Assembly: GCA_007129775.1 (NCBI GenBank)
Contig: SKUV01000129.1
Coordinates: forward strand, 1 to 13,678
Origin: Paracoccaceae bacterium
GTDB taxonomy: Bacteria; Pseudomonadota; Alphaproteobacteria; Rhodobacterales; Rhodobacteraceae
Reading direction: 5' to 3'
Length of the DNA stretch: 13,678 nucleotides
Notes under the pieces: model-generated
What the model was told of the DNA's origin: nothing
What the model saw: only the letters and a program-made list of their open reading frames with translations
The model's database searches: none
In this document: piece after piece, positions 1 through 7,756 of the stretch
How the letters are laid out: each line of letters opens with the position of its first letter
Numbering within the stretch: position 1 is the stretch's first letter
Translations under genes and position numbers: made by a program

Positions 1-625
1 CGTCATCATCGATCACCCGTCCGCCGAAGGTGGCGACAAGGATCATGTAGTCCAGCACGATCGAATTGGCGTTCTGCGTCGCCAGACCAAAGGGCACCGA
101 ATTGGGCACGTTGTCGCGCACGCTCACCAGAGCGTCGCGGAATTCGTCGATGGTGGTGGGCATCTCGGTCACGCCGGCGGCGTCCAGCACCTCCTGATTG
201 GCGACCCAGCCGACGGTGCCGCCGATCCACGGCAGGGCGATCTGGCGGCCGTCAACCTAGCCCATCGCCAGCAGGGCAGGGGCAAAGCGCGCCTCCAGCT
301 CGTCGCGCGAATACAGAACGTTGAAATCGACCAGGCCGGGCAGGTCCTTGAGGATCGGCAAGAGCCGGCCCTGCACCTGACCCACATCGGGCAGGTTGTT
401 CGAGCGCGAGCGCAGGATGTAGTTGCGCGTCATCTCGCCCCAGGCATAGCCCTGCGGCTGCACGGTGATCCCTGTCGCATCGCCGAAGCTGTCGATCATC
501 GACTGGATGATCTCCCGCCCGGTTTCCTCGGTATAGACCCAGTTCATGAACGTGACGTCGGCCTGAGCCATGCCGCCGGCCATGATCGCGGCCGCAGCGG
601 CGGCGTTGCGCAGTGTTTTCTTCAT
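1..625 (-). pseudogene. ABC sugar transporter periplasmic solute-binding protein (family 1), partial, with in-frame TAG
   Basis: This is the N-terminal part of an extracellular solute-binding protein for an ABC sugar importer; the gene continues off the left edge. It starts at ATG 625-623 behind a G-rich Shine-Dalgarno (GGGAG). The first 22 residues are a Sec signal peptide: KK at the N-terminus, an Ala-rich core and an AQA|DV cleavage site. The mature part begins VTFMNWVYTEETG, and after the stop come ALPWIGGTVGWVAN and MPTTIDEFRDAL, which are typical of family 1 sugar-binding proteins. Codon 123 is TAG (259-257) and the same frame resumes immediately after it with VDGRQIALPW, so one base change separates this from an intact gene. 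It has its own promoter and two operator-like sites at 652-720. It is the expected partner of the ATPase at 1517-2595; permease genes should lie beyond the edge. The TAG may be a true nonsense mutation or a base-call error. Confidence 0.85.
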
Positions 626-651
626 GTCTCCCCCCCCGGAATTCAAGAAAG

Positions 652-668
652 TTGGAATTCAGTTTCAG
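652..668 (-). promoter_or_regulatory. IclR-type operator-like site O2 (at the binding-protein promoter start)
   Basis: The minus strand reads CTGAAACTGAATTCCAA, an imperfect inverted repeat. It matches the site at 4387-4403 at 14 of 17 positions. It lies 2 nt downstream of the proposed -10 box of the binding-protein promoter, so a bound protein would cover the transcription start. Assignment to the IclR-SMP-30 fusion is inferred from the genomic neighbourhood and from general resemblance to IclR-family boxes (GAAA...TTTC-type palindromes). Confidence 0.6.
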
Positions 669-669
669 A

Positions 670-698
670 AAGCTACGCAGGCGGTCGGCGCCTGTCAA
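670..698 (-). promoter_or_regulatory. Sigma-70-like promoter of the solute-binding-protein gene
   Basis: On the minus strand a perfect TTGACA (698-693) is followed by a 17-nt spacer and TAGCTT (675-670, 3 of 6 matches to TATAAT). The predicted start is about 38 nt before ATG 625. It sits between two operator-like sites, 704-720 upstream and 652-668 downstream. This gives the binding protein transcription separate from the upstream operon, which is common because binding proteins are needed in excess over the other ABC components. Confidence 0.6.
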
Positions 699-703
699 AA
701 TGT

Positions 704-720
704 TTGGAACGCCGTTTCAA
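704..720 (-). promoter_or_regulatory. IclR-type operator-like site O1 (upstream of the binding-protein promoter)
   Basis: The minus strand reads TTGAAACGGCGTTCCAA. The arms TTGAAAC and GTTCCAA are inverted repeats with one mismatch. It matches the site at 4387-4403 at 13 of 17 positions, including TTGAAAC and TTCCAA. It overlaps the TGA stop of the dehydrogenase gene (719-717) and ends 5 nt upstream of the -35 box. Its centre is 52 bp from the centre of the site at 652-668, about five helical turns. Confidence 0.55.
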
Positions 721-1516
721 TCGACGCCGCCGTCGATGATGAACCGCTGCCCCGTCACCATCCGCGAATCGTCCGCCGCCAGCCAAAGCGCCATCCGCGC
801 CACATCCGGCGGCAGCAGGAATTCCTTCAGGCACTGCCGGTCGAGATACTGCGCGAACTTGTCGGGATAGATGCGCCTGGCGCGGCTGACCTGCCGTTCG
901 GTCAGAATCCAGCCCGGCACGATGGAATTCACGCGGATGCGTTGCTCGCCCACCTCGCGCGCCAGCGACCGGGTCAGCCCCTCCACGGCGGATTTCGCGG
1001 TGGTGTAGCAGATCAGCCCCGGCGCGCCTTGCATCCAGCTGTTCGAGCCCATGTTGACGATCGACCCGCCCCCCGCCGCCGCCATGCCGGGGATGACCGC
1101 CTGCGTGCAGAAGAATTGATGGCGCAGGTTCACCGCCATCCGCTCGTCCCAGTAATCCGGCGTGACCTGATCGGCGGGCAGACGGTCGTCGTTGCCGGCG
1201 TTGTTGACCAGCACGCGGAAGCGGCCAAGCGCATCGGCCAGCCGCGCAATCGCCGCCTGCGCGGCCGCGATATCGGTCAGATCCACCACCTCGAAACGCG
1301 GGCGCGGGCCGTGCTGCGACGCTGCTTCGGCCGCCGTGTTGGCGGTGGCGGCGTCGCGGTCCAGAAATCCCACCCGCGCGCCCTGTTCGCAGAAGGCCGC
1401 GACCAGATGCGCCCCGATGCCCGACCCGCCACCGGTGATCAGCACCGGCAGGCCCGACAGGCTGGGATAGCGCGCCGCGGCGATCTCGACGGGGTCCAGT
1501 TCGGGGTGTTCCGCGC

Positions 1517-1520
<4 letters not shown>
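717..1520 (-). CDS. Short-chain dehydrogenase/reductase, probable NAD(P)-dependent sugar dehydrogenase
   Basis: The product is 267 aa, the normal size for a classical SDR, and intact. The Rossmann motif TGGGSGIG is at residues 29-36, the acidic D54 after beta-2 suggests NAD over NADP, and NNAG is at 106-109. N131, S159, Y172 and K176 form the Asn-Ser-Tyr-Lys catalytic set, and the C-terminus ends TGQRFIIDGGVD. ATG 1520-1518 overlaps the TGA of the upstream ATPase gene (ATGA), so the two are translationally coupled; a longer form from 1553 would extend into the ATPase and is not favoured. In context it would oxidise a sugar to its lactone, or alternatively a sugar alcohol or deoxy-sugar acid. 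The C-terminal pattern around residues 235-255 (LPPDVARMALWLAADDS) resembles SDRs of L-fucose/galactose-type oxidative pathways, but the substrate cannot be fixed from sequence. Confidence 0.9.
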
Positions 1521-2595
<1,075 letters not shown>

Positions 2596-2609
2596 GGCGC
2601 CTCCTTTCC

Positions 2610-4325
2610 TTAGCCGGCAAAGGCCGAGACGGGCTGGCCGCGCACGCCCGGTGCAAAGGCCAGAACGCTGCCCGATAGCGGTGCCTCGGCCAGCAGAGGG
2701 GCCGACAGCCGGATGCGTGCCGTGGTAACGAAGAGCGTATCCAGGTCCGCGCCCCCGAAAGCGACGGAGGTTGGCCGGGGTACCGGCAGGCTGACCATCC
2801 GGTCGACGCTGCCGTCGGGCAGAAAGCGTGTGACGTTCCAGCCGTCCCAGATCGCGGACCAGATGCCGCCCTCGGTATCCACTGCCAGCCCGTCGGGCGA
2901 ACCGGTCGCGCTGTCGAGCCGGACAAAGACCCGGCGGTTCGAGATTTCCCCGCGCGCGGCGTCGAAATCATAAACCCAGATCGTGCGCGCGCCGCTGTCG
3001 GCAAAATACATCAGCCGGTCATCCGGTGACCAGCCGATCCCGTTCGAGACCTGAAAGCCGCTGTCCATCTTGTGCGCGCTGCCGTCGGGATCGACACGCC
3101 ACAGGGCGCCCTTGCCCGGCGTCGTGTCGATGGACAGCGAGCCCACCCAGAGCCGGCCTTGGCTGTCGCATTTGGCATCGTTCAGCCGGTTGCCGGGCAG
3201 ATCCTCCTCGACCGGCGAAAAGCGCGAGAGCGAGCCGTCCGGCTCGATGCACTTGATGCCGGATTCGGTGGCGCAGATCATGCCGCCCGCGCGGCGCGGG
3301 ATTACCGCGCTCACCAGTTCGGGCATCGCCGTCGCCTGCCGCTCGCCGCGCGCCGGATCGCCGGTGACCAGCGCCGGGGCGAGGATATCGACCCAGTGCA
3401 GCCGGTTTTCGCCCGCATCCCAATAGGGCCCCTCGCCCAGAAAATCCTGCCCCGGGATGACGCAGCGCACCGGTGTGCCGCCCAGCGCCATCGGGCGCGG
3501 ATTGGCGTTGATCGACATGGCCACCTCGCCCACGTTTCCGGCGATGCGGCGGGCGGCCTCCATCACATCGCGGCCCAGTGCGTGCAGCGCTTCTTCCGAC
3601 AGTCTGAACGCCGGGCCGATCACCCCGATTGCGCCCAGGGGTTGCGCGCGATGGTCGAGGATCGGGGCCGCAACCGCGCTGACCCCCTCGTGCTGTTCCT
3701 CGATCGAGACGGCGTAGCCGCGCGCCTTGATGATAATGAGTTGCTGATCCAGATCGCCGCCATGGGTGATGGTCCGGTCGGTGAAGGCGGTGAGGTTGCC
3801 GGCCTCCACCAGCGCGCGCCGCTCGTCGGGTGCCAGATGCGACACGATGGCCTTGCCCAGCGCCGAGGCATGGATGGCCGCGCGGCTGCCCACCCCGTTG
3901 GCGATGCGCACCGGGCGCAGCGCCTCGCGCTGGTCGATATAGAGGACCTGACCGCTGTCGAGGATGCCCAGCCGCACCGTCTCCTGCGTCAGGTCGCGCA
4001 GGCGCACCATCTCGGGCTCGGCCGCGCCGCGCAGGTCGAACTGGTCCCAGACCCGGTGCGCCAGTTCGAACGGCCGGGCGCCCAGCCGATAGCTCTGGTC
4101 GCGCGGGTCGAGCCGGACATAGCGTTCGTCCACCAGCGTCTGCAGGATGCGGTGCAGCGTAGCCTTGGTCAGCCCGGTGATCGCCAGCAGGGTCGAGAAT
4201 CGGGGCGGCCGTGCCGCCGAGGCGATCACATCGACCACGGCGAGGCCCCGCACCAGTGCCTGCATCCCCGGCTGCGCCGCGCCCTGCGCGGTATCCTCCG
4301 TTTCTGCATCCGGGCTTGGCCGCAT
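2610..4325 (-). CDS. IclR-family transcriptional regulator fused to an SMP-30/gluconolactonase domain
   Basis: One uninterrupted 571-aa frame carries two complete modules. Residues 21-82 are an IclR winged helix-turn-helix (recognition helix TKATLHRILQTL at 53-64). Residues about 90-267 are the IclR effector-binding domain, with conserved stretches SALGKAIVSHL and GVSAVAAPI. Residues about 284-571 are an SMP-30/regucalcin six-bladed propeller. Its metal and active-site residues are visible by comparison with human regucalcin: E298 (in GEGPYW), R380 and N382 (in GNRLND), N428 (in SNGIGWS) and D478 (in SPDGLAVD). ATG 4325 follows AAGGAG at good spacing. The lactonase domain would hydrolyse the aldonolactone made by the dehydrogenase, while the regulator domain would sense a pathway compound. 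It is the first gene of the minus-strand operon, and an operator-like palindrome lies in its promoter. IclR and SMP-30 genes are usually separate neighbours, so a single-base error joining overlapping genes must be excluded, although no second start with a good SD is apparent at the junction (Met270). Confidence 0.88.
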   Translation of the reverse strand: MRPSPDAETEDTAQGAAQPGMQALVRGLAVVDVIASAARPPRFSTLLAITGLTKATLHRILQTLVDERYVRLDPRDQSYRLGARPFELAHRVWDQFDLRGAAEPEMVRLRDLTQETVRLGILDSGQVLYIDQREALRPVRIANGVGSRAAIHASALGKAIVSHLAPDERRALVEAGNLTAFTDRTITHGGDLDQQLIIIKARGYAVSIEEQHEGVSAVAAPILDHRAQPLGAIGVIGPAFRLSEEALHALGRDVMEAARRIAGNVGEVAMSINANPRPMALGGTPVRCVIPGQDFLGEGPYWDAGENRLHWVDILAPALVTGDPARGERQATAMPELVSAVIPRRAGGMICATESGIKCIEPDGSLSRFSPVEEDLPGNRLNDAKCDSQGRLWVGSLSIDTTPGKGALWRVDPDGSAHKMDSGFQVSNGIGWSPDDRLMYFADSGARTIWVYDFDAARGEISNRRVFVRLDSATGSPDGLAVDTEGGIWSAIWDGWNVTRFLPDGSVDRMVSLPVPRPTSVAFGGADLDTLFVTTARIRLSAPLLAEAPLSGSVLAFAPGVRGQPVSAFAG

Positions 4326-4360
4326 CTGCCTTCTCCTTTCGTGCTGGAGCGATTCCGGTG

Positions 4361-4388
4361 TTGCATCGCCCTCCCGTCGATGTAGTTT
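4361..4388 (+). promoter_or_regulatory. Putative promoter of the enolase-superfamily gene
   Basis: TTGCAT (4361-4366), a 16-nt spacer and TAGTTT (4383-4388) are followed at once by the operator-like site. The arrangement mirrors the binding-protein promoter, where TAGCTT is followed by the same operator sequence. Box matches are weak (3 of 6 each), so support comes mainly from position and the shared layout. The leader would be about 24 nt. Confidence 0.4.
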
Positions 4389-4408
4389 GAAACTCATTTC
4401 CAAGTCAA
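4379..4408 (-). promoter_or_regulatory. Putative promoter of the IclR-SMP-30 operon
   Basis: On the minus strand TTGACT (4408-4403, 5 of 6 matches) is followed by an 18-nt spacer and TACATC (4384-4379). The operator-like palindrome at 4387-4403 fills the spacer, which is classical geometry for autorepression. The -10 box is weak. Confidence 0.45.
4387..4403 (+). promoter_or_regulatory. IclR-type operator-like site O3 in the divergent promoter region
   Basis: TTGAAACTCATTTCCAA is a near-palindrome; extended by one base, the arms TTTGAAA and TTTCCAA are inverted repeats with one mismatch around CTCA. It lies between the divergent IclR-SMP-30 and enolase-superfamily genes, inside the spacer of the leftward promoter and over the start of the rightward one. 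The half-site TTTCCA resembles known IclR-family operators. Two further copies lie at 652-668 and 704-720. Confidence 0.6.
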
Positions 4409-4418
4409 CGGTGGCGGC

Positions 4419-5560
4419 ATGCGAATAGAACGGATCTGGCACGGGATGGTGCGCGCGCCCTTCAGCGAGACCATCGAATGGGGCTCGGGAAAACGCAGCG
4501 GAACAACCCGGCTGATCGTTCGGATCGAAACCGCGGGCGGGATCGTCGGCTGGGGCGAGGCGCAATGCCTGATCCCCTCGACACCGGCGGTGATGGCGCA
4601 GGTGGCCGAACTTGCCGTGGGCCATGACGTGAGCGATGTGGAGCGCCTGCACCGGCATGTGCTGGGGGCGGGGTACTACCACCACCAGCGCGCGGCGGTC
4701 TTTGCCATCGCGGCGCTGGAAATGGCGATGTGGGACGCTTTCGGCAAGCATTGCGGCCAGCCGTTGTGGCGGCTGTGGGGCGGGCGGTGGCGCGAGCGGG
4801 TGGCGGCCTCGGCCTATGTGTTCCACGCCGATCCGGCGCGGCTGGCGCCCGCGGGCTTTCTGGACGCGGGGTTCGAGACCTTCAAGGTCAAGATCGGCTT
4901 CGACGCCGAAAGCGATCTGGCGCTGGCCGAGACCGCGCGCGACATGATCGGCGCGCGTCCGCTGCGGCTGGATGTGAACGGCGCATGGACGCCCGGCACG
5001 GCGCGCGCGCAACCGGCTCGGCTGGCGCCCCTGCGCCCGGCCTATGTGGAACAGCCGCTCGAATTGTCCGACATCGCCGGCCACGCCGCCCTGCGCCAAT
5101 GCCAGCCGATCCCCATAGCGCTGGACGAAAGCGCCTACACCCTGACCGATGTGGGCCGGATCGTGGCGGCCGGGGCCGCCGATGTGCTGCTGCTCGATCC
5201 GCATCAGGCCGGAGGGCTGTGGCAGGTGCTCAAGGCCGCCGGGATCGCGGAGGCCAGCGGCCTGCCGGTGTCGCTGCACTCCGGGGCGGAACTTGCGCTC
5301 AGCCAGGCGGCCTATCTGCACCTGGCCGCCGCGATCCCGAACATGACGCTCGCCATCGACACCGAACGGACCTATCTTGGTACCGATATCGCGGCTGATC
5401 CGCCGGCGCTCTGCGAAGGCTGGTTCACTGTGCCCGAGGCGCCGGGGCTGGGCGTGGAGGTGGATGAAGACCGCGTGGAGGCCCTTGCCGTCGACCGGAT
5501 CGAGGGGCCTATCTGGACCCGTCGCGCCCGGGCTGGTTCCCGGTCAAGCCCGCTTACTGA
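4419..5560 (+). CDS. Enolase-superfamily (mandelate racemase/muconate lactonizing type) sugar-acid dehydratase or cycloisomerase, frameshifted near the C-terminus
   Basis: The N-terminal capping domain (about 1-125) is followed by the TIM barrel. K156 and K158 form the KxK base motif. D185 (DVNGAW), E211 (VEQPL) and D236/E237 (ALDES) are the metal-ligand positions. D260 and H287 match the Asp-His dyad of mandelate-racemase-type members. The role is probably dehydration of an aldonate to a 2-keto-3-deoxy acid; cycloisomerisation of a lactone or amino-acid dehydration cannot be excluded. As read, the frame runs on to 5687 with an Arg-rich tail overlapping the next gene. Adding one G to the run at 5504-5507 restores GAYLDPSRPGWFPVKPAY and a TGA at 5558-5560, giving 380 aa, the usual length. 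The gene is divergent from the IclR-SMP-30 gene and 41 nt upstream of the esterase, so the two plus-strand genes probably form one transcript. Confidence 0.85.
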
Positions 5561-5601
5561 CACCGCCCGGCCGGGCGCCTGCCGAAAGGACCGCAACCCC
5601 C

Positions 5602-6570
5602 ATGACGCACCCCGAAGAGCCGCTGGACACGACACTGGACCCGAAGATGGCGGCGCTGCTGGCCGAACAGGCGGCGGCCCAGCTTGACCCGGTGCCGCTC
5701 GCGCCGGAGACGCTGGACGCCGCGCGGGTGGAGTTTCTGCGGCGCAGCCGGCGCTGGAATGCCCTGATGCCCGACGGCGTGACGGTCCGCGACACAGCGC
5801 TTGCCATCGGCGATCGCCGGATCGGGCTGAAAATCCTGCAGCCCGGAAACCCTTTGCCCGGCTCTCTCGTCTATGTTCATGGCGGCGGGTTCGTTTTCGG
5901 ATCACCGGCCAGCCATGCCCGCATCACGGCGCTGCTGGCCGCGGGCACCGGGCTGACGACGATCTCCGTCGATTATCGCCTTGCGCCGGAGCATCCGTTT
6001 CCCCACGGCCTGAACGATGTGATCGCCGTTCTGGATAATCTGGAAACCCTGCGGCATGACCATGGCTTCGACGCCGGGCCCTGCCTGATGGCCGGCGACA
6101 GCGCGGGGGCCACGCTGGTGCTGTCATCGCTGCTCGCCAAGCCGGAGCTTGCCGCCAGCGTGCGCGGCGCCGTCCTGTTCTACGGTGCTTTCGGCACGGA
6201 TTTCGACACGCCATCCTATCGGAGCTTTGCCGAAGGCTATGGCCTGACGCGCCAGCGCATGATGGATTTCTGGTCGGTCTATCTGGCCGGGGCGGATGGG
6301 GCGGCGCAAGGCAGGGCGGTGCCGCTGCAGGCGCAGGACGCAGGCCTGTCGGCGCTGCCCCCGCTGCAGTTGCTGGGGGCCGGTGCCGATGTGCTTTTGT
6401 CCGACAGTGTGCTGATGCACCGGCGGCTGTGCGACCTCGGGCGCGACGATCAGTTGATCATCGAACCGGGGTGCACCCACGGCTTCGTGCAGATGAGCAG
6501 CGAATTTCCGCGTGCCGCGCAGGCACTCGGGCACGCGGCGGAGTGGCTGTCTGCGCGGGCGGTTGGCTAA
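5602..6570 (+). CDS. Alpha/beta hydrolase, hormone-sensitive-lipase (HSL) family esterase
   Basis: This 322-aa protein has the HSL-family hallmarks: HGGGF at 93-97 (oxyanion hole), GDSAG at 165-169 with nucleophile S167, D263 in GADVLLSDS and H293 in CTHGF as the remaining triad. The motif SVDYRLAPEHPFP is also typical. There is no signal peptide, so it should be cytoplasmic. ATG 5602 has an upstream AAGGA about 11 nt away; a longer frame from 5377 overlaps the preceding gene and is not favoured. It is probably co-transcribed with the enolase-superfamily gene. It could deacylate or hydrolyse an ester or lactone of the same substrate, but the family is too promiscuous to name one. Confidence 0.88.
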   Translation: MTHPEEPLDTTLDPKMAALLAEQAAAQLDPVPLAPETLDAARVEFLRRSRRWNALMPDGVTVRDTALAIGDRRIGLKILQPGNPLPGSLVYVHGGGFVFGSPASHARITALLAAGTGLTTISVDYRLAPEHPFPHGLNDVIAVLDNLETLRHDHGFDAGPCLMAGDSAGATLVLSSLLAKPELAASVRGAVLFYGAFGTDFDTPSYRSFAEGYGLTRQRMMDFWSVYLAGADGAAQGRAVPLQAQDAGLSALPPLQLLGAGADVLLSDSVLMHRRLCDLGRDDQLIIEPGCTHGFVQMSSEFPRAAQALGHAAEWLSARAVG

Positions 6571-6581
6571 GGGCCCGGCGG

Positions 6582-6618
6582 ACCGCCCGCGGCGCCAAGC
6601 GCTTTGCCGGGGGGCGGT
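6582..6618 (+). repeat. GC-rich inverted repeat between the esterase and DUF4236 genes
   Basis: ACCGCCC (6582-6588) and GGGCGGT (6612-6618) are perfect inverted arms, with further internal pairing of GGC and GCC. It begins 11 nt after the esterase stop and could weaken read-through. No U-tract follows (only GGTTTAGAG), so it is not a convincing intrinsic terminator. Confidence 0.35.
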
Positions 6619-6645
6619 GCCGGTTTAGAGGGGAGGCATTCATTC

Positions 6646-7674
6646 ATGGCTTTTCGGTTCTGGCGCCGCATCCGGCTTGCCCCCGGTGTCACGCTGAACC
6701 TGTCGAAATCGACAGCGTCGCTGTCGCTCGGGCCGCGCGGGGCGAAATACACGATCAGCCCGCGCGGCAATCGGGCGACGGCGGGTCTGCCGGGAACGGG
6801 GCTGTTCTATACCGTCCATGACCGCAAGCGCGCCGGGCGCGGCGGCGCGGCGCCCGGCCCGGCGGTCCCGCAGCGCGACCGGCTGAAGCTGGGCTTTTTC
6901 CAGCGGCTGATGACCCCGGCCGGGGAGCGGCGTTTCGTCGACGGCATCCGCGCGCTGAACGAGGGCGATCAGGAGGCTGCGCTGGCCGCGCTGGAAGAGG
7001 CGCAGGATCTGCCCGATGCCGCATGGATGGCCGGGATGATCCGGCTGCGGCGCGAGGAACTGGGCCGCGCGCGGGCGCATTTCGAACATGCGCTGGCAAG
7101 GTGTGACGATCTGGGCGCGCATTTCGGCACATACCAGATCGCGGCGCAGGCGAGCCTGCCGATCACCCCCGACATCTTTGCCCATGTCTTTCCGCGCGAG
7201 CGCGGCACCCGCCTTGCGCTGGTGGAAATCGCCCAGATCGAGGGCCGCCATGCAGAGGCCATGGCGCATCTGGAGCGGCTGCTCGCGCTCGACGCGGAGG
7301 ATCCGGTGGTGCTCTTGTCCTTTGCCGAACTGACGCTGGACAGCCCGGCGGATCGTGCGCTGATGGATCGCGTGGTGCGGGCCACGGCCCATGTGGGAAA
7401 CGACACCCCTGTCGATACCGCCATCCTTCTCTACCGGGCGCGCGCGCTGGCCGGGCTGGGCCTGCCCGATGCCGCCATAGACGTGCTCACCCGGGCCAAC
7501 CGCCGCCGCAAGGACCGGCCCGAGGGGCTGCTGCGCCAGATCCGTTACGACCGCGCGGTGTTGTATGACGAGGCCGGGCGCAAGGCACAGGCGCGGCGCG
7601 AATTCGGGCGTCTTTATGCAGAGGCGCCGGATTTCGAGGATGTGGCGCAACGGCTGGGGATGGCGCCGGGGTGA
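6646..7674 (+). CDS. DUF4236 domain protein with C-terminal TPR-like repeats
   Basis: The product is 342 aa. The N-terminus (about 2-55), with FRFWRRIRLAPGVTLNLSKS and GPRGAKYTISPRG, is a DUF4236 domain, a short beta-rich module of unknown function often found alone or in front of other domains. After a Gly/Ala/Pro-rich linker (about 60-80), residues about 95-340 are Ala/Leu/Arg-rich amphipathic helices in tetratricopeptide-like pairs, for example around 185-215 and 265-330. ATG 6646 follows GAGGGGAGG at good spacing. No signal peptide or membrane segment is evident. The gene is convergent with the ABC exporter pair and has no visible functional tie to either side. A scaffolding role is plausible from the TPR fold but not shown. 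Confidence 0.8.
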   Translation: MAFRFWRRIRLAPGVTLNLSKSTASLSLGPRGAKYTISPRGNRATAGLPGTGLFYTVHDRKRAGRGGAAPGPAVPQRDRLKLGFFQRLMTPAGERRFVDGIRALNEGDQEAALAALEEAQDLPDAAWMAGMIRLRREELGRARAHFEHALARCDDLGAHFGTYQIAAQASLPITPDIFAHVFPRERGTRLALVEIAQIEGRHAEAMAHLERLLALDAEDPVVLLSFAELTLDSPADRALMDRVVRATAHVGNDTPVDTAILLYRARALAGLGLPDAAIDVLTRANRRRKDRPEGLLRQIRYDRAVLYDEAGRKAQARREFGRLYAEAPDFEDVAQRLGMAPG

Positions 7675-7756
7675 ACGCACGCCGGCCGGCCGCATGCCCG
7701 GGCAGGGCGCGGGCGCGCCGGATGGCGCGGCAACCGCGGGGCAGCCGGTTACGGGG

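Noticed and set aside
257..259. TAG as pyrrolysine or programmed recoding
   Set aside because: Solute-binding proteins have no known recoded residue and nothing in the window suggests a pyrrolysine system; nonsense mutation or base error is simpler.
3072..4385. 437-codon plus-strand open frame
   Set aside because: Shadow of the IclR-SMP-30 gene; Arg-rich and without recognisable motifs.
4326..5321. N-terminal extension of the IclR-SMP-30 frame to a 903-residue protein
   Set aside because: It is antisense to the enolase-superfamily gene, crosses the divergent promoters and operator, and ATG 4325 has a proper SD and family-typical start.
7675..7756. Bidirectional terminator between the convergent DUF4236 and exporter genes
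   Set aside because: Several short GC palindromes (such as GCCGGCCGGC and GGCGCGCC) are present, but no stem followed by a T-tract could be placed.
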